Origin: Bacillus salipaludis
Lineage (GTDB): Bacteria; Bacillota; Bacilli; Bacillales_B; DSM-18226
DNA length: 64,000 nucleotides
Assembly: GCF_004358205.1 (NCBI RefSeq)
Contig: NZ_SMYO01000002.1
Coordinates: 496,001 to 560,000 of the forward strand
Direction of reading: 5' to 3'
Below, piece by piece: positions 33,984 through 43,401 of the stretch. The stretch's first letter is position 1; every line of letters starts with the position of its first letter. The notes beneath the pieces were generated by a model, which did not search any database, was not told the origin of the DNA, and was given only the letters and a program-made list of their open reading frames with translations. A program made the position numbers and the translations under genes.

Positions 33984-34000
33984 ATGGCACAACTCTTGCA
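33984..34000 (+). promoter_or_regulatory. sigma-54 promoter
   Basis: ATGGCACAACTCTTGCA with ideal -24 TGGCAC and -12 TTGCA, 28 nt before the first gene of the lyase operon. Confidence 0.9.
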
Positions 34001-34028
34001 TAATTATTAATCAAAAGGAGTGAACAAA

Positions 34029-35201
34029 ATGGAACTGGATACAAAATTAATTCACGGTGGTCCGTTGATTGATCAGCATACCGGAAGCTCATCCGTACCG
34101 ATCTATCAATCCTCTACCTTTCATCAAGCTCAATTTGCGCAATCACAAGAGTTTACCTACACGCGTTTTGGCAACCCAACAAGGAAAGCATTGGAGGAAA
34201 CGGTTGCCTGTTTGGAGTTTGCTAAATATGGATATGCCTTTGCTTCCGGTATGGCGGCAATTTCTGCGGTATTGCTAAATTTCTCACAGGGGGATCACGT
34301 AATCCTTTGTAAAGATATATACGGGGGAGCCTATCAGCTCGTAACCGAGATGTTTCCGAGATACGGAATTGAATACACTTTCGTGGATGAGACGGATCTT
34401 AACGCCTGGAAGAAAGCAATCAAGCAAAATACAAAAGGAATTTATATTGAGACACCCTCTAATCCCCTATTAACGGTTACCGATATTAGAGGTGTTGTTA
34501 ATTTAGCAAAGAAATACAACTTGCTGACCATCATCGACAATACGTTTATGACACCCATTTTCCAAAATCCGATTAAATTGGGAGTGGATATCGTCATCCA
34601 TAGTGCGACAAAATTTATCAATGGCCATAGTGATGTAACCGCTGGATTGGTTGTGACCAATGATCAAGAGATTGCGGAAACGTTATTCAAAACGCAAAAA
34701 ATGCTGGGCAGTATGCTCCCCCCATATGATTGTTGGTTAATTTTAAGAGGAATCAAGACCATGAAAATCCGTATGGAAAAGGAAGTTGAAAATGCGGCAT
34801 TTATAGCGGGTGAGCTTCTAAAACATAGCAAGGTGAAGGCAGTTTATTATCCGAGTCTTGAATATCACAATGGACGGGAGATTCATTTTTCCCAAGCAGG
34901 CAGCGGTGGAGCTGTTTTAACATTTGATTTAGGAAGCTATGAAAATGTGAAGGACTTTTTTGCCCATGTAAGCATACCTATAGTGGCCGTTAGCTTAGGC
35001 GGTGTTGAATCGATATTATCTTATCCTTTCACGATGTCCCATGCCGTAATTCCTGAAAAAGAGAGGCTTGAATTAGGGGTGACAGACGGGCTAGTTCGGC
35101 TGAGCTGCGGCATTGAAGATAAAAATGATCTTCTAAATGATTTATTTAAAGCCTTGGATCATGTAAAAACAGCCGATGTCTTACAGAAAAAAATACTATA
35201 A
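34029..35201 (+). CDS. cystathionine beta/gamma-lyase-like PLP enzyme
   Basis: 390 aa, trans-sulfuration PLP family. TRFGNPTRKALEETVACLE, the PLP lysine K195 in HSATKFINGHSDVTAG, and SYPFTMSHAVIPEKER are typical of cystathionine gamma-synthase/lyase and MetC members. ATG 34029 is chosen over GTG 34020 because AAGGAG ends 8 nt before it. It is first in an operon with D-cysteine desulfhydrase, a MalY-type enzyme and an NhaC transporter, so degradation of cystathionine or L-cysteine is likelier than synthesis. Confidence 0.87.
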   Translation: MELDTKLIHGGPLIDQHTGSSSVPIYQSSTFHQAQFAQSQEFTYTRFGNPTRKALEETVACLEFAKYGYAFASGMAAISAVLLNFSQGDHVILCKDIYGGAYQLVTEMFPRYGIEYTFVDETDLNAWKKAIKQNTKGIYIETPSNPLLTVTDIRGVVNLAKKYNLLTIIDNTFMTPIFQNPIKLGVDIVIHSATKFINGHSDVTAGLVVTNDQEIAETLFKTQKMLGSMLPPYDCWLILRGIKTMKIRMEKEVENAAFIAGELLKHSKVKAVYYPSLEYHNGREIHFSQAGSGGAVLTFDLGSYENVKDFFAHVSIPIVAVSLGGVESILSYPFTMSHAVIPEKERLELGVTDGLVRLSCGIEDKNDLLNDLFKALDHVKTADVLQKKIL

Positions 35202-36199
35202 TGATTGGAAAATACTTAATGGAGAAAATAGAAATCGCCAATGTACCCACAAAGGTTGAAAAAGTGGACTTTTTCAATAAACACTTAAACAAATCAGTTT
35301 TTATCAAGCGCGATGACCAGACGGGAATGGGATCATCGGGAAACAAAATTAGAAAGCTGGAATATTTATTAGCCGATGCAAAAAACAGAAAATGTGATTA
35401 TTTAATTACCTGTGGCGGGATCCAATCGAACCACGCGAGGGCAACTGCGGTGTTGGCGGCTAAATATCAGATGAAATCCTTGTTGATTTTAAAAGAAAGT
35501 GAAGTAAATAGAACGGAAGGGAATCTATTTCTTACTAAATTAGTTGGTGCAACCATTAAGGTGGCAACTGAGGATGAGTATCAAGATTTAACACCCATGA
35601 TTGCAAAATTGACAAAAGAATTGATTGCCTCCGGGCACAACCCCTATGTCATTCCGATGGGAGGCTCAAACGGCATTGGTGCTCTAGGGTATGTAGAAGC
35701 CTATTATGAAATACTCCTTCAAGAACAGGAATTAGGAATCGTGTTCGACACGATTGTGGTTACGAATGGGTCGGGCGGTACTTATGCCGGTTTGTTATAT
35801 GGAAATAAAGAAAGTAATCAAAATAAAACCATTATTGGCATGAGTGTCTTAAATCAGAGGGAACAAGCCGTTCATGATCTATTACACATTTTAGAAGATA
35901 TGGATCAATATAGAGACCATCATCTCCGTTTTTCGGCTGAGGAAATCAACATTATTGATCGCTATATAGGTTTAGGTTACGGTAAGAGCCAATTGGATGA
36001 ACTGAGATTCATAGAGAAATTCGCACAAGAAGAAGGGATTATCCTTGATCCGGTATATACCGGGAAGTCGATGTATGGTTTATACAACGAACTTAAAGAT
36101 GGAAAACTTCAGGGAAGCCAAAACATACTGTTTATTCATACCGGTGGGATTTTTGGCTGGACGGACGAGAAGATTAAAATGTTATATGGAGCTATTTAA
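35201..36199 (+). CDS. D-cysteine desulfhydrase / ACC deaminase family protein
   Basis: 332 aa of the fold-type II PLP group. The PLP lysine is K49 in SSGNKIRKLEYLL and the catalytic serine lies in CGGIQSNHARAT (S76-N77-H78); GGSNGIGALGY binds the phosphate. Among this group, D-cysteine desulfhydrase (D-cysteine to pyruvate, sulfide and ammonia) fits the sulfur context best; ACC deaminase is the alternative. The ATG overlaps the previous TAA (TAATG), so translation is coupled. Confidence 0.87.
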   Translation: MIGKYLMEKIEIANVPTKVEKVDFFNKHLNKSVFIKRDDQTGMGSSGNKIRKLEYLLADAKNRKCDYLITCGGIQSNHARATAVLAAKYQMKSLLILKESEVNRTEGNLFLTKLVGATIKVATEDEYQDLTPMIAKLTKELIASGHNPYVIPMGGSNGIGALGYVEAYYEILLQEQELGIVFDTIVVTNGSGGTYAGLLYGNKESNQNKTIIGMSVLNQREQAVHDLLHILEDMDQYRDHHLRFSAEEINIIDRYIGLGYGKSQLDELRFIEKFAQEEGIILDPVYTGKSMYGLYNELKDGKLQGSQNILFIHTGGIFGWTDEKIKMLYGAI

Positions 36200-36212
36200 T
36201 TGTCTGTTCTTT

Positions 36213-36234
36213 GGACACATCTCGGGGTGTGTCC
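36213..36234 (+). other. intercistronic hairpin
   Basis: GGACACA (36213-36219) with TGTGTCC (36228-36234) in the 124-nt gap before the MalY-like gene. No T-run, so mRNA processing or stability rather than termination. Confidence 0.45.
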
Positions 36235-36323
36235 GGAAGACTTTTAAAAAGTTTCATTTGATATATTGGCTGCGAAAATGTAAACGCATTCGCAGTAATT
36301 TTTTAGAAAAATGGGGGGTAAGC

Positions 36324-37505
36324 ATGATTCACAACTTTGATGAAACGATTAATCGAATTGGTACGGATTCCGATAAATGGGACAATGAAGGAAAATGCGG
36401 CCAATTGATTCCACTGGGCATTGCTGATACCGATTACAAGGCACCATGTGAAGTTTTAGAGTCTGTAAGGGAAAAGGTGGATTTTGGCGTATTTGGTTAT
36501 GGATATTTTCCGCATGATCGATTTAATGATGCGATCAAAGGGTGGTATGGCCGCCATCATAAAATTGATATTAGGGCAGACGATATTAGTTATGCGCCTG
36601 GATTAATGACAGGGGCGTTATGGATGTTTTTAGATGCCTATACCAATCCGGGAGACAAAGTAGTGATACAGCCTCCTGTCTATGCAACCTTTAAAAGGGT
36701 AATAGAGAATTTTAATAGAGTTGCAGTCGACAATCCATTAACTTACTACAACGGAAGTTATCAGATTGATTTTGAAGATTTAGAAGCTAAACTAAAGCTA
36801 CCAGATGTGAAAATACTTCTTGTATGTAATCCAGCCAATCCAATCGGGCGGGTATGGACAAAAGCGGAAATGCAGAGAATGTATGATTTATGCCGTGAGA
36901 ATAACGTAATGATTATAAGTGACGAAATTCATAGCGATATGATTCACAAAAGTTTGCCTTTTCACTCCTTTTTAGAGATTTGTGAGGAAGAAGATCAAAA
37001 TGTGGTGGTAATGAACTCTCCAAGTAAAACCTTTAATTTAGCCTCTTTCTTCAGTGCATATGTGATTATAAAAAATAAAAAAATGAAAAAAGCATTTGAT
37101 GATATTTACACAAAATACCACTTTGATTATAACTATTTAGGAGTTGAGGCTTTAATTACGGCTTATAATAAATGCGATTATTATGTGGATGAATTAAATG
37201 CTTATTTACGAAGCAACATTGATTTTTCGATTAACTATATCCATAAACATTTACCAAAGTTAAAAGTTCAGTATCCTGATTGTTCCTATTTGTTATGGAT
37301 TGACTGTGAGGGGCTGGGCCTCACCAGTACGGAATTGGATGAATTTTTTACAGACGCAGGGGTTAGAGTCAATGATGGGAGTTCATACGGAAAAGATAGT
37401 GGTAACTTTGTAAGAGTAAATATTGCTTGCACAAGGGCTTTACTAGAGCGCGCATTGAAACAGATTAAGCTAAACTATGATAAATATGGTTTTAAAAAAA
37501 ACTAA
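36324..37505 (+). CDS. MalY/PatB-type aminotransferase-like C-S lyase
   Basis: 393 aa fold-type I PLP protein with NPLTYYNGSYQIDFEDLE, CNPANPIGRVWTKAE, ISDEIHSDMI and the PLP-lysine segment SPSKTFNLAS. This group includes MalY and PatB, which cleave cystathionine, cysteine or cystine at the C-S bond. ATG 36324 has GGGGGGT upstream; an earlier frame start overlaps the previous gene. A second member lies at 50162. Confidence 0.88.
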   Translation: MIHNFDETINRIGTDSDKWDNEGKCGQLIPLGIADTDYKAPCEVLESVREKVDFGVFGYGYFPHDRFNDAIKGWYGRHHKIDIRADDISYAPGLMTGALWMFLDAYTNPGDKVVIQPPVYATFKRVIENFNRVAVDNPLTYYNGSYQIDFEDLEAKLKLPDVKILLVCNPANPIGRVWTKAEMQRMYDLCRENNVMIISDEIHSDMIHKSLPFHSFLEICEEEDQNVVVMNSPSKTFNLASFFSAYVIIKNKKMKKAFDDIYTKYHFDYNYLGVEALITAYNKCDYYVDELNAYLRSNIDFSINYIHKHLPKLKVQYPDCSYLLWIDCEGLGLTSTELDEFFTDAGVRVNDGSSYGKDSGNFVRVNIACTRALLERALKQIKLNYDKYGFKKN

Positions 37506-37526
37506 TTGAATTGTGAGGTTTTGCGT

Positions 37527-38999
37527 ATGGGGAACAAACCTGAAAAGCAGGGAAATGCAACTGTTTCGTGGGATGATAAATCTTATAAATTTCCGGTGTC
37601 ATTTAAATATGCAGTGGTTTCTGTCTTAATCTTTTTCGGCCTGCTGCTTACAGGAACACTTGGTTTTGGTGCATCTCTGGAATTAATGTTTTTGTTGTTA
37701 TGGATTGTTGTGAGCCTGCTAGTTATGAAACTGGGATACAAATATAATGAGGTTCAAAATATGGCTTGGGAAATGGGAAAGCAATCTTTTGAGCCGAATA
37801 CGATTATTTTAGTAGTCGGCGTCATGATTGCTACCTGGATGGCTTCTGGTACAATCCCTTATGTTATGTATTGGGGCTTAGAATTAATTTCACCGCAATA
37901 CTTTTTAATCACGGCTTTGCTCCTAACATCAGCAACATCTCTTGCAACCGGAACTTCATGGGGGACTTTGGGTACAGCGGGTTTGGCCTTAATGACAGTT
38001 GGTAATGCACTTGGAGTTCCCCAAGCAATGACAGCAGGTGCCATTATTTGTGGTTCCTTCTTTGGAGATAAGTTGTCACCATTGTCTGATAGTACCATTT
38101 TAGCAGCTACCGTTGCCGGCTCTAAAGTAATGTCACACGTAAAACATATGTTATGGTCAACTGTCCCGGCGTATATTCTAACAGCAATTATCTTTATCAT
38201 TTTAGGTTTAAAGTATGGAAAAAGTGGAGCGAATATGCAGGAGATTCAACAAATCACTGGTGTAATATCAAAGCATTTCCATTTATCCTGGATTTCATTG
38301 ATTCCTCTTCTGGTTGTACTAGTGATGCTTATAAAGGGCATTCCATCTATTATCTCGCTATTAATGGGAGTGTTTAGCGGCATGGCTGTCGCTGTTTTTA
38401 CTCAGGGGTATAATTTAACAAAAGTGTTTGATATCATGACCAATGGATTTGTGTTTAAAAGCGGCAGTACGTTAGTTGACCCCATCCTAAGCAGAGGCGG
38501 GCTCTACAGTTTAATGAGCTCATTCCTTGTTGTCCTTTTAGCCATGTGTGTAACCGGCATGTTAGAACAATCAGGCATTCTCAGTGCTTTAGTAGAGCCT
38601 TTAGTTAAACGTACACACGGTTCTACTTTTAAAATAACTTTAGTGACTATGTTAATTGCCTTAATCACAAATATGATTGGCTCATCGATGTTATTAACTG
38701 CGATTGTAGCGGGTTCGCTTATGAGAAATGTCTTTAAAAATAATCATTTGGCGCCAGAAAATCTATCGCGTAATATCGAGGATGTTGGAACGATGGGTGC
38801 ACCGGTTATTCCATGGAATTCCAACGCCATCTATTGTTCGCAGATGCTGGGTGTATCGCCATATGCTTATTTCCCATATGTCTTTTTAGCTTTCTTTGTC
38901 CCATTATTCGATTTACTCTACGGTGCCACTGGATTTGCAATAAAGAAGTTAAAGCCTGAGAAGCTCGAGGATGTTGAAACAGTAACTAAAGCGATCTAA
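37527..38999 (+). CDS. NhaC family Na+/H+ antiporter-like transporter
   Basis: 490 aa with about 11-12 membrane segments and the NhaC marks SWGTLGTAGLALMTVG, ICGSFFGDKLSPLSDSTILAA and NIEDVGTMGAPVIPWNSNA. NhaC-superfamily members move sodium, but some are amino acid or organic acid carriers (MetT for methionine, LysW for lysine, MleN for malate/lactate). As the last gene of a sulfur amino acid lyase operon this one may import a sulfur amino acid or export a product; this is inference. ATG 37527 with GTGAGG upstream is preferred. Confidence 0.87.
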   Translation: MGNKPEKQGNATVSWDDKSYKFPVSFKYAVVSVLIFFGLLLTGTLGFGASLELMFLLLWIVVSLLVMKLGYKYNEVQNMAWEMGKQSFEPNTIILVVGVMIATWMASGTIPYVMYWGLELISPQYFLITALLLTSATSLATGTSWGTLGTAGLALMTVGNALGVPQAMTAGAIICGSFFGDKLSPLSDSTILAATVAGSKVMSHVKHMLWSTVPAYILTAIIFIILGLKYGKSGANMQEIQQITGVISKHFHLSWISLIPLLVVLVMLIKGIPSIISLLMGVFSGMAVAVFTQGYNLTKVFDIMTNGFVFKSGSTLVDPILSRGGLYSLMSSFLVVLLAMCVTGMLEQSGILSALVEPLVKRTHGSTFKITLVTMLIALITNMIGSSMLLTAIVAGSLMRNVFKNNHLAPENLSRNIEDVGTMGAPVIPWNSNAIYCSQMLGVSPYAYFPYVFLAFFVPLFDLLYGATGFAIKKLKPEKLEDVETVTKAI

Positions 39000-39018
39000 C
39001 TGAATAGGTTTTAATGTA

Positions 39019-39048
39019 GGCGATTCCTAATCGGAATCGCCCTTTTTT
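39019..39048 (+). terminator. Rho-independent terminator
   Basis: GGCGATTCC (39019-39027) with GGAATCGCC (39033-39041), then C and six T. It ends the lyase/NhaC operon. Confidence 0.88.
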
Positions 39049-39174
39049 AATTGGTAAGTTGACCTGGTTCATGTTTTCTTAGTTTTAAAAAAATTTTTTT
39101 CAAACATGATAGGAAATAGGAATAAGTAACCTATCAGAAGCTGGGGAAATAGTGATTTTGCAAGGAATTTAAAA

Positions 39175-39191
39175 TTGGCACGAATATTGCA
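39175..39191 (+). promoter_or_regulatory. sigma-54 promoter
   Basis: TTGGCACGAATATTGCA, a full consensus match, 38 nt before the thioredoxin reductase start. Upstream DNA (39078-39116) contains TTTCTTAGTTTTAAAAA and a related copy, weakly like the enhancer motif. Confidence 0.9.
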
Positions 39192-39228
39192 AGTTAATCT
39201 TCATGACTAAGAGAAAGGGGGGAATGAG

Positions 39229-40194
39229 ATGTATAAAGCTATTATTCTAGGGACTGGACCTGCTGGGTTAACCGCTGCAATCTATTTAGCACGTGCTAAC
39301 ATAAGTCCTTTAGTCATTGAAGGGCCAGAACCAGGAGGGCAATTGACATTGACAACAGATGTCGAGAATTTTCCTGGTTTTCCTGAAGGGGTTCTAGGAC
39401 GAGAGTTGATGCAGAACATGCGAAAGCAAGCTGAGCATTTTGGAGCAAAGTTTAAAAGAGGTTGGGTTAAAAAGGTCGATTTTTCAAACAACCCTTTTAC
39501 CTTAACGGTGGAAGGAATAGGGGAGCTAAAAACGCAATCATTAATCATTTCAACGGGAGCTTCTGCAAAACTTTTGGAAATTCCGGGGGAAAGAGAAAAT
39601 ATTGGCCGTGGGGTAAGCACCTGTGCAACATGCGATGGATTTTTCTTTAGAGGAAAGAAAATTATCGTTGTCGGCGGCGGGGATTCAGCTATGGAAGAGG
39701 CCAATTTTTTAACGAAGTTTGCTTCGGAGGTTCGCATTGTCCATCGCAGAAAGGAGCTTCGCGCTTCCCAAATTATGCAAGACCGTGCCAAAAAGAATCC
39801 CAAAATTACGTGGAGCTTAAATTCCATTCCTGAAGAAGTAATTGCAGGGGATCGACACGTTACTGGCTTGAAAGTAAGAAACAGCGAAACAGGAAAAGAG
39901 GAAATCCTGGAAACGGATGGTATTTTCGTTACCATCGGCCATAAACCGAACACAGCATTTTTAGACAATCAAATCAAAACGGACGATATGGGATATATCG
40001 TGGTGAATCCTGGTACCACCGAAACCAATATTCCAGGTGTATTCGCCTGTGGGGATGTTCAAGATCATAAATACCGCCAAGCCATTACCGCTGCAGGAAG
40101 CGGTTGTATGGCTGCACTGGATTGCGAAAAATACCTTGATGCAAGTGAATTATGTAGTGAAAACAATCAATCTATCATGGAAAACCAAATATAG
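39229..40194 (+). CDS. trxB: thioredoxin reductase
   Basis: 321 aa, normal TrxB length. FAD-binding [12 protein letters not shown], redox pair C132-A-T-C135 in [13 protein letters not shown]-binding [10 protein letters not shown], and the C-terminal [27 protein letters not shown] are all present. It passes NADPH electrons to thioredoxin. Under sigma-54 control with a thioredoxin gene, it is probably a second, dedicated system for reducing cystine or protein disulfides during sulfur amino acid use, apart from any housekeeping trxB. Confidence 0.93.
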   Translation: MYKAIILGTGPAGLTAAIYLARANISPLVIEGPEPGGQLTLTTDVENFPGFPEGVLGRELMQNMRKQAEHFGAKFKRGWVKKVDFSNNPFTLTVEGIGELKTQSLIISTGASAKLLEIPGERENIGRGVSTCATCDGFFFRGKKIIVVGGGDSAMEEANFLTKFASEVRIVHRRKELRASQIMQDRAKKNPKITWSLNSIPEEVIAGDRHVTGLKVRNSETGKEEILETDGIFVTIGHKPNTAFLDNQIKTDDMGYIVVNPGTTETNIPGVFACGDVQDHKYRQAITAAGSGCMAALDCEKYLDASELCSENNQSIMENQI

Positions 40195-40207
40195 GGAGGA
40201 TTTAAAA

Positions 40208-40549
40208 ATGAAAGAGATTAAAACGAAACAAGAGTTTGAAGAGGCAATTTTATCAACAAAACCAGTTATGGCCAAATTCTATGCCGAATATTGCCCAGAC
40301 TGCCAGCATACCGATTTATTTATGCCCATTTTAGAAGAATCGTATAAAGAAAAGGTAGACATGATTGCAGTAAACCGAGAACATTTTCCAGAAGTTTTAG
40401 AGAAACTAGACGTGTACGGAATCCCAAGCTTTATTGCTTTTCAAGAAGGGAAGGAACTGGACCGCTTTGTAAGTAAACTTGGAAAAAGTCAGGAAGAGGT
40501 TGAACAGTTTCTTAATCAAATTGTTGAGGCAAGTGGAAAACTAGGATAG
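40208..40549 (+). CDS. thioredoxin family protein with CPDC active site
   Basis: 113 aa, thioredoxin fold with an EYCPDCQ active site (Cys29, Cys32) instead of the usual CGPC, and YGIPSFIAFQEGKELDRF around the cis-proline. ATG 40208 follows GGGAGGA. It lies 13 nt after trxB, so it is the likely electron acceptor of that reductase. Confidence 0.9.
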   Translation: MKEIKTKQEFEEAILSTKPVMAKFYAEYCPDCQHTDLFMPILEESYKEKVDMIAVNREHFPEVLEKLDVYGIPSFIAFQEGKELDRFVSKLGKSQEEVEQFLNQIVEASGKLG

Positions 40550-40565
40550 AAAATCCTTGCCAGGG

Positions 40566-40606
40566 GCCAATAAATATGGAGATATTGCTCTATATTTATT
40601 GGCTTT
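40566..40606 (+). terminator. terminator after trxB-trx
   Basis: GCCAATAAATAT (40566-40577) pairs perfectly with ATATTTATTGGC (40592-40603); the T tail is short. Confidence 0.65.
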
Positions 40607-40611
40607 AAAAG

Positions 40612-40656
40612 GAATATTTTTGAATAATTGAAAAATATTTTTCGAATTTGGGAATA
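40612..40656. promoter_or_regulatory. paired enhancer sites (promoter copy 2 of 3)
   Basis: TTTTTGAATAATTGAAAAA (40617-40635) and TTTTTCGAATTTGGGAAT (40638-40655), about two helical turns apart, 105-145 bp before the -24 element of the cystine importer. Confidence 0.65.
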
Positions 40657-40759
40657 GGAGAATAGTACTGAACAGTAGGTTTTCACTAGAATTATTGCAG
40701 AAATGATAATGATGCATCTTTTTTTTTAGCAGGAATGTTGAATTAACAAGGATTTTATT

Positions 40760-40776
40760 ATGGCACAACTTTTGCA
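40760..40776 (+). promoter_or_regulatory. sigma-54 promoter
   Basis: ATGGCACAACTTTTGCA, consensus -24/-12. A strong AGGAGGAGG at 40795-40803 and a 9-codon reading frame (TTG 40812 to TAA) lie between it and the binding-protein gene. Confidence 0.9.
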
Positions 40777-40811
40777 TAAAAAGTAATTGAATAGGAGGAG
40801 GTGGAGTTCAT

Positions 40812-40841
40812 TTGAAAAAAGTAGATATTGAAACGGGATAA
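40812..40841 (+). other. possible 9-residue leader peptide
   Basis: TTG start then KKVDIETG and a stop, behind a strong AGGAGGAGGTGG site in the sigma-54 transcript leader. The equivalent leader at 43436-43471 encodes a similar KKIDFESVQT but with TTA instead of TTG. Either a regulatory leader peptide or the remnant of a shared ancestral gene start. Confidence 0.3.
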
Positions 40842-40926
40842 ATTAACAGAATATTTAAATGATACTGAAAAATGAAACTAATAAACCGCAAATCATCCAT
40901 TTTTTATAAATACAGGGGGGAGTTTT

Positions 40927-41745
40927 ATGAAAAAGAGTTTATTTATATTTGCTTTTTCAGTATTCGTAGCACTTGTATTAACGGCATGCGGGAACACTCA
41001 AAAAGAAACATCAGCCAAACCTGATCAGGCGGCAGAAAGTAAGAACCTACTGGAAAAAATAAAAGCAGTTGGGACGATTAAAATTGGTACAGAAGGAACA
41101 TATGCACCCTTTAGTTACCATGATGCATCGGGGAAATTGACTGGTTTTGATATCGAAATCGCTGAAGAAGTAGCAAAAAGACTTGGTGTGAAAGCTGAAT
41201 TTGTTGAAACCCCGTGGGACGGAATTTTTGCGGGACTTGATTCGAAGCGATTCGATATTATTGCATGTCAAGTAGGTATTCGTCCTGACCGGCAGGAAAA
41301 ATATGATTTTTCTGATCCAACGAATGTGTCAAAACCTTACTTAATTGTCAGCAAAGACAATAACACGATTAAAACGTTCAAAGATTTGAAGGGGAAAAAG
41401 TCAGCCGAGTCACTAACTAGTATGTTTAAAGACATGGCAGCTTCCAATGGTGCTGAAATCGTCGGTGTTGAAGGATTTAATCAAGCTATTGATTTATTAA
41501 TTTCAAAACGTGTGGATGCGACGATTAATGATGGGTTGTCTTATCTTGATTTCAAAAAGCAACAGCCTAATGCGCCGCTTAAAGTTGCAGCCGAACTTGA
41601 TGAACCAACAAAAATGGGAATTATGTTAAGAAAAGGGAATATAGAATTGGTCGATGCTATCAATAAAGCACTCGCTGATATGAAGAAAGATGGGATGTAT
41701 TTAAGCATCTCAAAAAAATACTTTGAAACCGATGTTTCCAAATAA
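40927..41745 (+). CDS. tcyA: cystine ABC transporter substrate-binding lipoprotein
   Basis: 272 aa, family-3 solute-binding protein. Lipobox LTAC at residues 18-21. The mature protein has GTIKIGTEGTYAPFSYHD, GKLTGFDIEIAEEVAKRLGVKAEFVETPWDGIFAGLDSKRFD and QVGIRPDRQEKYDFS, the pattern of TcyA-type cystine receptors. ATG 40927 follows GGGGGG. First gene of the tcyABC-like operon. Confidence 0.9.
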   Translation: MKKSLFIFAFSVFVALVLTACGNTQKETSAKPDQAAESKNLLEKIKAVGTIKIGTEGTYAPFSYHDASGKLTGFDIEIAEEVAKRLGVKAEFVETPWDGIFAGLDSKRFDIIACQVGIRPDRQEKYDFSDPTNVSKPYLIVSKDNNTIKTFKDLKGKKSAESLTSMFKDMAASNGAEIVGVEGFNQAIDLLISKRVDATINDGLSYLDFKKQQPNAPLKVAAELDEPTKMGIMLRKGNIELVDAINKALADMKKDGMYLSISKKYFETDVSK

Positions 41746-41756
41746 GGAGTGTTCGA

Positions 41757-42440
41757 ATGTTGGATCAAGAAAGAATGGACCGAATTATTGACATCGTTGT
41801 CAACTCATTTTTTCCGATGTTAAAAGCCGGGGTTGCTTTTACCGTGCCGTTGACACTCCTTTCTTTTTTTCTGGGACTGATTCTTGCTCTGCTTACTGCA
41901 CTGGCTCGAATCTCTGGAATTAAACCTCTGGATGCTGCTGCACGATTTTATGTATGGGTGATTAGGGGAACACCGCTGCTTGTTCAGCTGTTTGTTATTT
42001 TTTATGGTCTTCCAAGTATAGGGGTTACCATTGGTCCGCTGCCATCCGCAATAATCGGTTTTACCATTAATATGGGCGCCTATAACTCAGAGATTATTCG
42101 CGCAGCTATCCTTTCCATTCCCAAAGGTCAATGGGAGGCAGGTTACTCCATTGGGATGAGCTACCCGCAGGCATTAAAAAGAATTATTCTCCCGCAGGCA
42201 ACAAGGGTGTCTGTTCCGCCTTTGGCAAACAGTTTTATTAGTTTGGTAAAGGATACATCTTTGGCCGCTACCATTACGGTGACGGAAATGTTTAGAGTGG
42301 CCCAGCAAATTACCGCAACAACCTATGAACCATTGGTACTCTATTGTCTAGCAGGATTTATTTATTTGATTTTCAGTACAGTTCTTTCTAACGCTCAAGG
42401 ACGGATGGAAAAACGGTTTGATCGTTATGTGACGGGTTAA
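41757..42440 (+). CDS. tcyB: cystine ABC transporter permease
   Basis: 227 aa with five membrane segments typical of polar amino acid permeases. FYVWVIRGTPLLVQLFVIFYGLP and the EAA loop WEAGYSIGMSYPQALKRIILPQA are present. GGAG site 9 nt upstream; 11-nt gap from tcyA. Confidence 0.92.
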   Translation: MLDQERMDRIIDIVVNSFFPMLKAGVAFTVPLTLLSFFLGLILALLTALARISGIKPLDAAARFYVWVIRGTPLLVQLFVIFYGLPSIGVTIGPLPSAIIGFTINMGAYNSEIIRAAILSIPKGQWEAGYSIGMSYPQALKRIILPQATRVSVPPLANSFISLVKDTSLAATITVTEMFRVAQQITATTYEPLVLYCLAGFIYLIFSTVLSNAQGRMEKRFDRYVTG

Positions 42441-42460
42441 TTTGATAGGGGGATATCCGC

Positions 42461-43204
42461 GTGATTGAGATAAAGAACCTGCATAAGCAATTTGGACAAA
42501 CAGAGGTTTTAAAGGGAATCGATCTTAAAATTGAGGAAGGCAATACAGTCTGTATTATTGGGCCATCGGGTTCAGGGAAAACAACCTTGTTACGTTGTCT
42601 GAATTTATTGGAAGCGCCTACAAAAGGGACCATTACGCTTGGAAAGTTTTCTTTGGATTTTCAGGAGAAAAAACAAGTTCCAAAAGATCGAGTGATTAAG
42701 TTCCGTCAACAAACAGGTATGGTTTTCCAAGGGTACAATTTGTTTCCTCATATGACGGCACTAGAAAATGTTATGGAAGGTTTAGTTTACGTTCGTAAAC
42801 AAGACAAGGAAACCTCTCGTACGAAGGCTCTTAAATTGCTGAAAAAGGTAGGATTATCGGAACGGGCGAACCACTATCCATCCCAGCTTTCCGGTGGACA
42901 ACAACAACGGGTAGGAATTGCCCGGGCGATGGCAATGGAGCCTGAAGTCCTCCTTTTTGATGAACCTACTTCCGCGTTAGATCCTGAGTTAGTAGGAGAG
43001 GTTCTAAAGGTCATGAAAGAACTTGCTAAAGAAGGAATGACGATGGTTGTCGTGACACATGAAATGAATTTCGCACGTGAAGCGGCGGATAAAGTCGTAT
43101 TCATTGATAAAGGTGTGATCGTTGAAGAAGGAACACCTCAACAAATTTTTGAACATACAGGGCATGAACGGACATTACAATTTTTAAATAAACTTTGTTC
43201 ATAG
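42461..43204 (+). CDS. tcyC: cystine ABC transporter ATP-binding protein
   Basis: 247 aa, GTG start behind AGGGGGAT. Walker [10 protein letters not shown], signature [15 protein letters not shown], Walker [13 protein letters not shown] and VVTHEMNFA are intact. It energises the cystine importer. Confidence 0.92.
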   Translation: MIEIKNLHKQFGQTEVLKGIDLKIEEGNTVCIIGPSGSGKTTLLRCLNLLEAPTKGTITLGKFSLDFQEKKQVPKDRVIKFRQQTGMVFQGYNLFPHMTALENVMEGLVYVRKQDKETSRTKALKLLKKVGLSERANHYPSQLSGGQQQRVGIARAMAMEPEVLLFDEPTSALDPELVGEVLKVMKELAKEGMTMVVVTHEMNFAREAADKVVFIDKGVIVEEGTPQQIFEHTGHERTLQFLNKLCS

Positions 43205-43213
43205 GAAAGGCCT

Positions 43214-43246
43214 AAGATTGCAAATCTCATTTGCAATCTTTTTTTT
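43214..43246 (+). terminator. Rho-independent terminator
   Basis: AAGATTGCAAAT (43214-43225), loop CTC, ATTTGCAATCTT (43229-43240), then T-run. It ends the cystine importer operon. Confidence 0.9.
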
Positions 43247-43280
43247 GAATAATTAAGAAAGTATTTTCAAATTTGGGAAT
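43241..43280. promoter_or_regulatory. paired enhancer sites (promoter copy 3 of 3)
   Basis: TTTTTTGAATAATTAAGAAA (43241-43260) and TATTTTCAAATTTGGGAAT (43262-43280), about 105-145 bp before the -24 element of the sulfide operon. The first site overlaps the terminator T-run. Confidence 0.6.
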
Positions 43281-43384
43281 CTAAAAACAGTACGAAACAG
43301 TAGATTTACACTATTTTCATATCGGAAATGATAAATTACTGGTTTTTTCAGTAGCAAGAAAGCTGAATTACCAATGGTTTTATT

Positions 43385-43401
43385 TTGGCACAACACTTGC
43401 A
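43385..43401 (+). promoter_or_regulatory. sigma-54 promoter
   Basis: TTGGCACAACACTTGCA, full consensus match, about 90 nt before the sulfide:quinone oxidoreductase gene. Confidence 0.92.

Noticed and set aside
39282..39968. 228-codon minus-strand frame within trxB
   Set aside because: Shadow of a clear thioredoxin reductase; no start signals and low-complexity translation.
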